Source: CALKZN01 sp964633815 (GTDB lineage: Bacteria > Pseudomonadota > Gammaproteobacteria > Arenicellales > Arenicellaceae). Taken from it: a stretch of DNA of 24,852 nt. The stretch lies in NCBI GenBank assembly GCA_964633815.1, contig CAZWHW010000024.1, forward strand, positions 1 through 24,852, given 5' to 3'. Every line of letters starts with the position of its first letter. Position 1 is the stretch's first letter. Made by a program: the position numbers and the translations under genes. The notes below the pieces were generated by a model. That model ran no database searches and was not told the origin of the DNA. It was given only the letters and a program-made list of their open reading frames with translations. Of this stretch, positions 8,671-16,149 are shown piece by piece.

Positions 8671-9591
8671 ATGACCGACACTTCCAGCCCTGGCAAAGAG
8701 GTGCATAAAAAAGCTTCTCTAGATGAGGTGATGTCCGCGATGGATGTCGTTGATGTTCTCAGACATCAACAAGATTTAGTTGCTCGCGAGCTCGATTCCG
8801 AAGGTCGTGAACAGCAACTGTTGGATCGTTTACGCAAAATTTATCAAGGTCAAGGCCTAGATGTTCCTGACCATATTCTTAAAGAAGGCATCCAAGCGCT
8901 TGAAGATGATCGCTTTAAATATACGCCGCACGACAATTCAAAACTTGCGCAATTGTATGTCACTCGCGATAAATGGCTCAAACCTTTACTAGTGATGTTC
9001 TTGATTTTAGCCGTGCTTGGTTTGGCGTATTATTTCACTCAAGCTCGCCCTGCCATTAAAGCGCGTCAAGCTATCCCTAATGAATTGGTAAAAACCTTTA
9101 ATCAAATTCAATCAGCGTCGACTGACCCTGCAATCACAGCCAAAGCATACAGCACACGGGAATCTGCAGAAGCCGCTTATGAAAATGAAAATTATGCGCA
9201 GGCTAACAAACTAAAAGAAGACTTACAGAACACACTAGAACAACTGCAACGAGCTTATAAAATTCGCATTATTTCGCGGCCAAATGAGTCATCTGGCATT
9301 TGGCGTGTAGCCGAAATAAATTCAACCAATCGCAATTATTATTTAATTGTCGAAGCAATTGATGCCAACAATCAAGCATTAGCATTACCGATTGTGAATG
9401 AAGAAAATAACCAGCAACAAATAGTGAAAAAATGGGGTCTACGAGTTGATCAAGCCACATTTAATCGCGTCGCCAATGACAAACGCGACGATGGCATCAT
9501 TCAAAACAATATTGTTGGTGAAAAAGAGAGTGGTGTTTTGACTCCGAAATATCGCATTCAAACCAATGGCAAAGCCATCACAAATTGGTAG
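8671..9591 (+). CDS. DUF6384-like single-pass membrane protein
   Basis: This 306-aa protein opens with a conserved-looking cytoplasmic helical domain (LDEVMSAMDVVDVLRHQQDL, then LLDRLRKIYQGQGLDVPDHI) that I recognise as DUF6384. One transmembrane helix follows at about residues 109-127 (LKPLLVMFLILAVLGLAYYF). Past it come a charged helical segment and a C-terminal domain with alternating beta character (RIISRPNESSGIWRVAEINS, NYYLIVEAID). There is no cleavable signal, so an N-in single anchor with the C-terminal domain in the periplasm is likely. AAGGGG lies just before the ATG. The flanking genes code for soluble helical proteins, so this may be the membrane anchor of a complex. That role is inference; the family has no established function I know of. 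Confidence 0.85.
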   Translation: MTDTSSPGKEVHKKASLDEVMSAMDVVDVLRHQQDLVARELDSEGREQQLLDRLRKIYQGQGLDVPDHILKEGIQALEDDRFKYTPHDNSKLAQLYVTRDKWLKPLLVMFLILAVLGLAYYFTQARPAIKARQAIPNELVKTFNQIQSASTDPAITAKAYSTRESAEAAYENENYAQANKLKEDLQNTLEQLQRAYKIRIISRPNESSGIWRVAEINSTNRNYYLIVEAIDANNQALALPIVNEENNQQQIVKKWGLRVDQATFNRVANDKRDDGIIQNNIVGEKESGVLTPKYRIQTNGKAITNW

Positions 9592-9612
9592 CAAAACAAT
9601 GGTAGAAAAAAC

Positions 9613-11312
9613 ATGTTAACTGGAATTCAAGCACTAGGACACATTGACGATTCATTGCGCAGCGCCAAAAATGAGATTCATCGCATTGATAATGAACTAG
9701 CGCAATTAACTGCCTTATTGACAGAAAATCGCCAACAGCAAAGCAAAACTCTCTCGCAAATTGCTCGCATCAGACTCAGTTCAATCTCAGATGGCTCATT
9801 ATTAGATCGCCTAAATAGTGCTGATCAAGAAGCAATATCAATCTTAGAGCAGCGCAAAAAAGATTTCGACGCCTTAGAAGTATCGATTAGATCCGAAACT
9901 CAGCTGCAAGATCAATTAGAACGCGAGCGCAACAAACTATTACTTGAAGCAAATAAACTGAGTAAAGCATTAGCCAAAAAAGAAGCTAAAATCCAAACCA
10001 ACTTATCAAAAGATGAAACTTATCTGACGGCGCTGCAACAGGCTGAAAAAACGGATGCCATTGCCGATGAAGCTGAGAGAAAAGCACAGGATTCAGCCGA
10101 ATCTTTGGAAGAAAAAGGCAAGCCTTATCAAGCGGATGATTTATTTATGTATTTGTGGAAACGTCGCTATGGCACCACAGAATACAAAAACTACAACCCA
10201 ATCACCCGCTTATTAGACGGCTGGGTAGCGAAAAAAATCAAATACTCCAACTCGCGTGCCAACTATTGGAACATCCAAGAGATCCCAAAACGCCTGCTAC
10301 AACATGCCGAAGCGGTTCGAGATGAATCAGAAAACGCTATTATCCAAGTTCAACAACTAGAACAACAAGCACTTGAATCGGGTGGGGCACATCAAATACG
10401 TGCGGACCTGGATATAATGCATGACAAAATTAACCTACAGGATGAACTGATTGCTTCAAAAGAAGATGAGATGAACCAACTGCTGCAAACAAGAGTCGCG
10501 TTCTCCAGCGGTGAAGACCCTTCTATGCTGCGTTGCCTCAATATACTCACCTCAGCAATGCAACATCAAAGTGTCATGGGTTTACGCCAAATTGTTAATG
10601 CCACCCGTTCTACCGACGATGATTTCATGTTGGACGAGCTGAAACAATATCAAAGTCGCCAAGAAGAAATTCAAGATGACATCAATCAATTACGTACAGC
10701 TCACAATACTAAACTAAGCCGTTTACGTGAGCTTGAGGAAGTTCGCCGCAACTTTAAACGACATCGATTTGACGACACTCGTTCAGGTTTTGGCAATGAT
10801 GCTTTAATCGGTTCTATCTTGGGACAGTTCTTACAAGGTGTGGTTTCTGGGACAGACGTATGGCGTGTTCTCCAACGAAACCAACGCCACCGAGATGTTG
10901 GTGCATGGCCTGACTTTGGCAGCGGCCACCTTGGACGTGGTAGCTCTCTAGGTGACATCCTTGGCGATTTAAGCAGACCAAGACGTCGATCTCGCGGCGG
11001 CATATCAGATATTTTTGGCACACCCGCACCTAGACGAAGAGCTAAAACATCAAGACGTTCTAGTTGGCATTGGCCAAATTCCAATAATGGTGGGTTCAGA
11101 CTGCCATCTGGAAGACGNNNNNNNNNNNNNNNNNNNNNNNNNNNNNNNNNNNNNNNNNNNNNNNNNNNNNNNNNNNNNNNNNNNNNNNNNNNNNNNNNNN
11201 NNNNNNNNNNNNNNNNNGTTGGCATTGGCCAAATTCCAATAATGGTGGGTTCAGACTGCCATCTGGAAGACGTTCTGGTGGGGGTGGATTTAGAACTGGC
11301 GGCGGCTTCTAA
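9613..11312 (+). CDS. Coiled-coil protein with Arg/Gly-rich C-terminal tail (interrupted by an assembly gap)
   Basis: The frame runs from ATG 9613 into the N gap at 11118. Merging the identical 55-bp flanks lets the same frame continue to a TAA at 11310-11312, giving about 514 aa ending RSGGGGFRTGGGF. Reading straight through 100 N instead shifts frame and gives a false tail ending at 11322. Residues 1-150 are strong coiled coil (SAKNEIHRIDNELAQLTALL, ERERNKLLLEANKLSKALAK). Then comes a conserved-looking Tyr/Trp-rich segment (DDLFMYLWKRRYGTTEYKNY, LLDGWVAKKIKYSNSRANYW), a second coiled coil at about 210-385, a Gly/Leu segment (LIGSILGQFLQGVVSG) and a tail rich in Arg, Ser and Gly. There is no signal or membrane helix. 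Its place after the DUF6384 gene (21 bp gap) points to one complex. Function unknown. Confidence 0.8.
11063..11272. other. Assembly gap flanked by an exact 55-bp duplication
   Basis: The 100 N span 11118-11217. The 55 bases before the gap (11063-11117) are identical to the 55 after it (11218-11272). This fits two contigs overlapping by one 55-mer that a scaffolder joined with a default gap instead of merging. Removing one copy and the N restores an open reading frame through the junction, which supports artefact over a real repeat. Confidence 0.9.
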
Positions 11313-11323
11313 AAGGATTTAAG

Positions 11324-11545
11324 ATGTTAGTTGAAGAAGGAATAATCGCTATTATCGCTAGGGCAGTTTTATGGGTCTTCCAAGAAATTGGCTATCAAAT
11401 TATTTGTTATACAGTTGGTTGTATTGCAGTGAAAATAGTGACTCTAGGGAAGCACCCAAAAAATCCATCGGAACATGAAAATAATTTATCACTACTAGGA
11501 CTCATCATATTAATAAGCCCCTGCCTATATCTCACTTTATTCTAA
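11324..11545 (+). CDS. Small two-helix membrane protein
   Basis: This 73-aa protein has an N-terminal hydrophobic region (about 6-42: IIAIIARAVLWVF and IICYTVGCIAVKIV), a short polar link with KHPKNPSEHE, and a C-terminal helix (LSLLGLIILISPCLYLTLF). AAAGGATTTAAG precedes the ATG, 11 bp after the corrected stop of the coiled-coil gene. Its TAA shares one base with the next gene's ATG (TAATG), a sign of translational coupling. I do not recognise the family. Confidence 0.65.
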   Translation: MLVEEGIIAIIARAVLWVFQEIGYQIICYTVGCIAVKIVTLGKHPKNPSEHENNLSLLGLIILISPCLYLTLF

Positions 11546-12006
11546 TGAATAAACTAGAGCACAAAATTCCACCGCCTATTGTCATGTTATTTTGTGCTGC
11601 CTTGATGTGGCTTACTAGCAAATTTGGCAGTCTCTTTTTTATCCCTTCTTTCATCAAAATAGCACTCATCCTCATGCTATTGATATGTGCTTTAGTCTTT
11701 CTCTTTGGCGGCTTGCTCTACTTTAGAAATGCTGAAACAACTATCAACCCATTAAAGCCTCAAGAAGCTTCATCTCTAGTGACAAACGGTGTTTATCAAA
11801 TCACTCGAAATCCGATGTATCTTGGGCTAACCTTAATACTATTATCTTGGGCATTCATTCTTTCTTCAATATTGGCCTTTTGTTTTGTTCCAGTTTTTAT
11901 TATCTATATTCATTATCTGCAAATACTTCCCGAAGAAAATGCCTTGAAAACATTGTTTGGCGATGAATTTTTACAATATAAATCAACAGTCCGACGATGG
12001 ATATAA
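11545..12006 (+). CDS. Isoprenylcysteine carboxyl methyltransferase / phospholipid methyltransferase family membrane protein
   Basis: This 153-aa polytopic membrane protein has the C-terminal signature of the ICMT/PEMT superfamily: a segment reading TNGVYQITRNPMYLGLTL, a hydrophobic hairpin, then EENALKTLFGDEFLQYK and a final Arg-Arg-Trp. In this fold the GxYxxxRNPxYxG loop and the late Glu/Tyr/Arg residues bind S-adenosylmethionine and the acceptor. In bacteria the substrates of these short forms are mostly unknown; phospholipids or small thiols have been suggested. About four membrane helices are visible. It is coupled to the preceding small membrane protein by the TAATG overlap. Confidence 0.85.
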   Translation: MNKLEHKIPPPIVMLFCAALMWLTSKFGSLFFIPSFIKIALILMLLICALVFLFGGLLYFRNAETTINPLKPQEASSLVTNGVYQITRNPMYLGLTLILLSWAFILSSILAFCFVPVFIIYIHYLQILPEENALKTLFGDEFLQYKSTVRRWI

Positions 12007-12059
12007 TATAAAGAAAACATTATTATGATTAACTCGAAAACAATAATTGGAGGCTTATT

Positions 12060-12761
12060 TTGATAACACTTTATGCTTTTGGACCTGCGTTTGGTGTTGC
12101 TGATCCAAGCCCTTTTGTTTTAAAAATCGATGCATTTCTGCGACTTAATAGTATTGAGTTTGATAGTCGTTCATCTTTTAAATATTTACAAAATGCACCA
12201 AAAGGCAAACTGCCTTATATTAAAGATGGTGAGAAAATTATTGCAGATTCATTTTTCATTCAACAATATCTAACAGAAGAATATAGCCTCAAAATTGATG
12301 AAGCAATAAACCCTGAGCAACAGACCCAAGCCCATTTCATTGGTCGAGCAATTGAAGAAAGTCTATATTGGTGCATTGTTTATTTTCGTTGGATTTATGC
12401 GAAAAACTGGCCAATCATCAAACATGAATTTTTCTCAAAAATGCCTTTCCCATTAAAAAACATTGCACCTTTCTTTGCACGTAAAAGTGTAAAAAGCGCA
12501 TTGCATGGTCATGGTTTGGGCAGACATACAGAACAAGAAATCTTAACGATTGCAAAAGGTCATTTAGAAGCCATCAGCGCCATATTGGCTGAAAAAGACT
12601 ATTGTTTTGGCGACAAACCTAGTTCACTTGACGCCACAGTATTTGCTTTTTTGGCTCAAATCTATTTGGTCTCACTAACATCGCCGCTTAAAGAACTGGC
12701 TAGTAACTATCCAAATTTAGAAAAATACTGCGAACGCTTTCAGGCCAACTATTATTCATAA
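12060..12761 (+). CDS. Glutathione S-transferase family protein (metaxin/FAXC-like)
   Basis: The 233-aa product starts at TTG 12060; GGAGG lies six bases upstream (12049-12053), and no ATG fits as well. The N-terminal thioredoxin-like domain starts ITLYAFGPAFGVADPSPFVL and carries the LPYIKDGEKIIADSFFIQQY segment that normally binds the glutathione gamma-glutamyl group (Pro-Tyr and Asp-Ser). A helical C-terminal domain follows with FGDKPSSLDATVFAFLAQ, the usual Asp-capped helix. The pattern resembles the metaxin/FAXC branch rather than classic detoxifying GSTs. There is no CPYC or Cys-Pro motif, so it is not a glutaredoxin-type enzyme. It is the last gene before a strong terminator, 53 bp after the methyltransferase-like gene. 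Substrate unknown. Confidence 0.85.
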   Translation: MITLYAFGPAFGVADPSPFVLKIDAFLRLNSIEFDSRSSFKYLQNAPKGKLPYIKDGEKIIADSFFIQQYLTEEYSLKIDEAINPEQQTQAHFIGRAIEESLYWCIVYFRWIYAKNWPIIKHEFFSKMPFPLKNIAPFFARKSVKSALHGHGLGRHTEQEILTIAKGHLEAISAILAEKDYCFGDKPSSLDATVFAFLAQIYLVSLTSPLKELASNYPNLEKYCERFQANYYS

Positions 12762-12776
12762 TAAATAAAGACAAAA

Positions 12777-12799
12777 AAAGCCCCGAATATCAGGGCTTT
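12777..12799. terminator. Bidirectional rho-independent terminator
   Basis: AAAGCCC (12777-12783) pairs with GGGCTTT (12793-12799) across a 9-nt loop, with A-runs before it and T-rich sequence after it. It sits between the convergent GST-like and Bax-inhibitor-like genes and can serve both. Confidence 0.85.
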
Positions 12800-12827
12800 C
12801 TTATTTAAATTATTTATTACTTAGCGG

Positions 12828-13538
12828 CTATTCACCACCTGCCATGCTCATCAAAAATTGCATGACATACCAGAATAATAATCCAACTGAAGAAAATAAT
12901 GACAACGATGCAGCCACATGCTGATCAGTTCGATAGACATGGATGATATTCGACAAGCTATACAGAACTGAACCTGCTGCGAAAATAATCATTACTGCTG
13001 AGAAAAATATACCTAATTGAAAGCCAAATATAATAGAAGCAACAATCACAGCAAGCGCAATCATAAAAGCAATGAATAGAATTGGACCTAAGAATGAAAA
13101 ATCTTTCTTGGTAATAAAAGCCACTGCAGCTAGACCTGCAACTAAACCACCAGTGACAACCGCCGCATTTTCAATCACTCCTGGAAAATAGGTTGATGCC
13201 ATATACATCATAGGTGAAATCAATACTGCAAAGGCAACAATATACAAAGCCAAGCCAAGATATTGCATAGCTGGAGAATAATCATCTCTTGCCCATTTAT
13301 CAGCTACCATTGAAGCCGCGCCATAAGCCACCATGACACCAAGCCATAACCAAGGACTTTTTGATAAAAACAACATGAATTTCTCACCAACACCGATGCT
13401 CAGCAAAAAACTTTCAACTAAGGCAAAAACAACCACTGCTCCTGCTAAGTGCATAAAGGTTTTACGAATAAAGCCAACTCTTTCGTCCGCAGGTGCACGG
13501 CTTACAATCTGTCCAGAAGCAGTATCTAAATAGCTCAT
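12828..13538 (-). CDS. Bax inhibitor-1/YccA family membrane protein
   Basis: This 236-aa protein has about seven hydrophobic helices. Its layout is that of the BI-1/YccA family: a short polar N-terminus (VSRAPADERVGFIRKTF), a first helix ending near SIGVGEKF, a helix with PWLWLGVMVAYGAASMV, and a C-terminal part containing IIHVYRTDQHVAASLSLF. Bacterial members include YccA, an FtsH-interacting protein, and YetJ, a pH-gated calcium leak channel. The acidic residue expected in the last helices is replaced around a Tyr/Asp/His cluster (VYRTDQHVA). A strong AAGGAGTT precedes the ATG. The start region is repeated on the far side of the N gap by the 55-bp duplication, so its real upstream DNA begins at 13729. 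Confidence 0.93.
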   Translation of the reverse strand: MSYLDTASGQIVSRAPADERVGFIRKTFMHLAGAVVVFALVESFLLSIGVGEKFMLFLSKSPWLWLGVMVAYGAASMVADKWARDDYSPAMQYLGLALYIVAFAVLISPMMYMASTYFPGVIENAAVVTGGLVAGLAAVAFITKKDFSFLGPILFIAFMIALAVIVASIIFGFQLGIFFSAVMIIFAAGSVLYSLSNIIHVYRTDQHVAASLSLFSSVGLLFWYVMQFLMSMAGGE

Positions 13539-13728
13539 TTTTTAACTCCTTAAAATTAAATTCAAAAAAATCGNNNNNNNNNNNNNNNNNNNNNNNNNNN
13601 NNNNNNNNNNNNNNNNNNNNNNNNNNNNNNNNNNNNNNNNNNNNNNNNNNNNNNNNNNNNNNNNNNNNNNNNNGCAGTATCTAAATAGCTCATTTTTTAA
13701 CTCCTTAAAATTAAATTCAAAAAAATCG
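13519..13728. other. Second assembly gap flanked by an exact 55-bp duplication
   Basis: The 100 N span 13574-13673. Bases 13519-13573 before the gap equal bases 13674-13728 after it, again exactly 55 bp. It covers the start codon and ribosome site of the Bax-inhibitor-like gene, so the second start signal at 13692-13694 is a copy, not a gene. Confidence 0.9.
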
Positions 13729-13839
13729 AAATTTGCTTATCAATTTATTAAAACATAATATCTCAACTATGATTTTCAAGTGAAGTTTTTTTTATTTTTC
13801 TATAATAAAAAATAATCACATTTAGTTTTAATCGAAGTT

Positions 13840-14127
13840 TTGACATCTATTAACAAAAAGCATCCCGATAAACCAGACTGGACCATCTATATCGTTAGAT
13901 GCTCAGACGGTTCTTTATATACTGGCATCACCAATAATCTAGAACGACGACTAAACGAACACAATGACAAATCAATTCAATCCAAAGCAGCAAAATACAC
14001 CCGCGCGCGCCAGCCTGTCATATTAGCTTATTTTGAAACAGCCGTTGATCGTGCTGCTGCCAGTCGCCGTGAATACCAAATTAAACAACTTAGCCGTACT
14101 GAAAAACTAAAATTATGCAGCAACTAA
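13840..14127 (+). CDS. GIY-YIG nuclease superfamily protein (UPF0213/YhbQ-like)
   Basis: This 95-aa single-domain protein contains the GIY-YIG core as WTIYIVRCSDGSLYTGITNN, followed by LERRLNEHN and, later, AAASRREYQIKQLSRTEKLK. It matches short stand-alone bacterial members such as YhbQ, for which DNA cleavage has been proposed. The only possible start in frame is TTG 13840; the ribosome site is weak (CGAAG). Its 3' end overlaps the yceF gene by 13 bp, so the two are probably coupled. Confidence 0.9.
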   Translation: MTSINKKHPDKPDWTIYIVRCSDGSLYTGITNNLERRLNEHNDKSIQSKAAKYTRARQPVILAYFETAVDRAAASRREYQIKQLSRTEKLKLCSN

Positions 14128-14729
14128 TTCTTGCATCCTCATCCCCCTACCGTAAAGAACTACTGAATCGCCTTACGCAAGATTTTTTTTGCGTGTCTCC
14201 TAATATTGATGAAAGACTTTTACCCGAAGAATCTGCCGGCGAACTAGTCAAACGTCTCTCCATCGAAAAAGCCCAAGCAGTTGCCAAAGAACACCCAGAT
14301 GCATTAATAATTGGTTCAGATCAAGTTTGTGAATTTATCAACCCCAGCACTGGCAAAACAGAAATAGCAGGCAAACCTGAGAATCATGTTAATGCAATTG
14401 CCCATTTGCAAGCCGTATCTGGTAAAACTGTTTACCTTCGTACAGGGCTTACTTTATACAACGCAAAAAATGAAAACACTCAAAGCACAGTCGAAAGTTA
14501 TTCAATCACCTTTCGAGAACTCAGCAAAGAACTGATTGAACAATATCTCCACAGTGACCAACCCTACGACTGTGCAGGTGCAGTCAAAGTCGAATCTCAA
14601 GGTATTATCCTTATCGAAAAAATGGAAGGAAAAGATCCAAACTCCATTATCGGTCTACCGTTAATCGCTTTGACCAACATGCTTAATAATGAGAAATTTA
14701 GTTTGTTTACACAATTAGAAGCAGAATAA
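14115..14729 (+). CDS. yceF: Maf-family nucleotide pyrophosphatase, YceF subgroup
   Basis: This 204-aa housecleaning enzyme should hydrolyse non-canonical nucleotides; the YceF subgroup prefers 7-methyl-GTP. Visible motifs are the N-terminal LILASSSPYRKELL phosphate loop, the catalytic Asp69 in IIGSDQVCEF, KTEIAGKPEN with its Lys, and the YceF-type end YDCAGAVKVESQGI ... GKDPNSIIGLPLIALTNML. The ATG lies inside the end of the GIY-YIG gene. In pseudomonads a maf gene usually follows rne, rluC, a HAD hydrolase and sppA on one strand; here it sits about 3 kb from that block and in the opposite orientation. The last 400 bp belong to a tandem duplication whose second copy is dead. Confidence 0.93.
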   Translation: MQQLILASSSPYRKELLNRLTQDFFCVSPNIDERLLPEESAGELVKRLSIEKAQAVAKEHPDALIIGSDQVCEFINPSTGKTEIAGKPENHVNAIAHLQAVSGKTVYLRTGLTLYNAKNENTQSTVESYSITFRELSKELIEQYLHSDQPYDCAGAVKVESQGIILIEKMEGKDPNSIIGLPLIALTNMLNNEKFSLFTQLEAE

Positions 14730-14824
14730 GTCAACGGACATTATCAAAAGAGCCTTATTGATTCGCTGTGTCTGCTTATAAGCTACAGGAACTAAACATT
14801 AAATTTTTAAATTAATTGTACGTT

Positions 14825-14852
14825 TTTACTTAAAATTATGATCTTGTATATT
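14825..14852 (+). promoter_or_regulatory. Candidate promoter of the first slp-like gene
   Basis: TTTACT (14825-14830), a 16-bp spacer and TATATT (14847-14852) lie about 50 bp before the slp1 start. The same block recurs before slp2, so it was duplicated with the gene. Confidence 0.45.
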
Positions 14853-14900
14853 AAGGTAAGAACTAAGTAAATTCGTAAATAACGAAAAAGGTGGTTTTAT

Positions 14901-15632
14901 ATGAGCACTTTAAGAAAATTAACTTCAGTAATTGGACTAAGCTTAATGATGGCTGCATGTGCATCTACTCCAACTGAACAGCAGCAGTATTCATCTATAC
15001 ATACTGAACAGAAAGAAGCCGCACCTAAAAAAACTAAAGAGCAACAAACCAAAGAAGAGTTGTCTACAAATATTACTTTTCCACCAACAATTGACATCGC
15101 TTATGCCGACGTCTCAGGTAATGTCGATCAACATATTGGTGCAAATGTTCGCTGGGGTGGACAAGTAATTGAAAGCACGAAAATTGATGAATCGACTGTT
15201 CGTATGACTGTATTTGGCCTTCCACTATCTAATGAAGGACGCCCAATCAAACAAGCAAAATTAGATGAAAACTATGGCCGATTCATTATTGAATTAAAAG
15301 CTGATTCGGCTAAAAATGTTAATTTCAAAGGGCGCTATGTCACTATGTTTGGGGACATTACTTCCCAGTTAGCCGTGACAAACGGTACTCTAGAAAAAGC
15401 TATTCCAGTAGTTAATGCTGAAGAATTAGTTGATTGGAACACAGTTGATCAAATTCGTACTTATGCAAAGAACTTGCGAGCGTATTATGCCCGATCATAT
15501 GCTTACTATAGTCCTTTTTATTATAGACCCTACTATGGTAAAGGATTTTTTGGACATAGAGGCGGGCACTTCTCATTCAGTTTCAGTAAAAAGTTTTATG
15601 GATTTGGCCATCGAGGATTTAGACGGCACTAA
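14901..15632 (+). CDS. Slp-family outer-membrane lipoprotein, copy 1
   Basis: This 243-aa lipoprotein has a signal ending LMMAAC, with Cys20 as the lipidated residue, then a Gln/Lys/Glu-rich linker. The Slp-like domain (about 60-190) shows NVRWGGQVIESTKIDESTVR, a short PLSNEGRPIK, GRFIIELK and GRYVTMFGDITSQ, the usual order of the Slp family (starvation-inducible lipoproteins of enteric bacteria). The C-terminal tail is unusual: Tyr-rich (YYARSYAYYSPFYYRPYY), then Gly/Phe/His, ending GHRGFRRH. AAAGGTGG precedes the ATG. It follows yceF after a 171-bp gap with its own candidate promoter. A role in the outer membrane under stress is inferred from the family only. Confidence 0.9.
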   Translation: MSTLRKLTSVIGLSLMMAACASTPTEQQQYSSIHTEQKEAAPKKTKEQQTKEELSTNITFPPTIDIAYADVSGNVDQHIGANVRWGGQVIESTKIDESTVRMTVFGLPLSNEGRPIKQAKLDENYGRFIIELKADSAKNVNFKGRYVTMFGDITSQLAVTNGTLEKAIPVVNAEELVDWNTVDQIRTYAKNLRAYYARSYAYYSPFYYRPYYGKGFFGHRGGHFSFSFSKKFYGFGHRGFRRH

Positions 15633-15664
15633 TCAAATAGCAAGAGATGTTCTAAAATCAAGCT

Positions 15665-15984
15665 TGTGAATTTGAATTTATCAACCCTAGCAATAGCAAA
15701 ACAGAAATAGTAGGCAAACCGAAGAATCATGTAAATGCAATTGCCCATTTGCAAGCCGTATCTGGCAAAACTGCCTACCTTCGCACGAGCTTACTTTATA
15801 CAACGCAAGAAATGAAAACGCTCAAAGCATAGTAAAAAGCTATTCAAACACCTTTCGTGAACTCAGCATGGAACTGATTGAACTATACCTATACAGTGAC
15901 CAACCCTACGACTATGCAGGCTCAGTCAAAGTCGAATCACAAGGCATTACCTTTATCGAAAAAAATCCAAAGAGAAGAAATTAA
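15665..15984 (+). pseudogene. Truncated yceF remnant (duplicated copy)
   Basis: This matches the intact yceF from just after the GSDQV active-site region to its stop. The start, the phosphate loop and the catalytic Asp are missing. Near its 5' end GAATTT is doubled, and about 80 bp are deleted near the 3' end between GAAAAAAATCCAAA and the tail. Stops such as the TAG in CAAAGCATAGTAAAAAGC interrupt the frame. It is the by-product of the tandem duplication that made slp2 and is not expected to give a working enzyme. Confidence 0.93.
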
Positions 15985-16074
15985 CAAACATTATCAAAAA
16001 AGCCCTATTGATTCGCTGTATCTATTTACAAGTTACAGGAACTAAACATTAAATTTTTAAATTAATTGTACGTT

Positions 16075-16102
16075 TTTACTTAAAACCCTGATCTTGTATA
16101 GA
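16075..16102 (+). promoter_or_regulatory. Candidate promoter of the second slp-like gene
   Basis: TTTACT (16075-16080), a 16-bp spacer and TATAGA (16097-16102) copy the slp1 promoter block, but the -10 lacks the final consensus T, so it may be weaker. Confidence 0.4.
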
Positions 16103-16149
16103 AATGTAATAATTTAGTAAATTTAAAAATAACAACAAGGTGGTTTTAT

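Noticed and set aside
10701..11242. Open frames crossing the N gap on both strands (for example 10701-11225 minus, 11015-11242 plus)
   Set aside because: They depend on 100 unknown bases and overlap the well-supported coiled-coil gene.
11218..11322. C-terminal tail of the coiled-coil protein as read directly through the N run
   Set aside because: The 100-N filler shifts the frame; merging the identical 55-bp flanks gives a different stop at 11312.
13493..13684. Plus-strand 63-codon frame across the second gap
   Set aside because: It lies antisense to the Bax-inhibitor start and runs through N.
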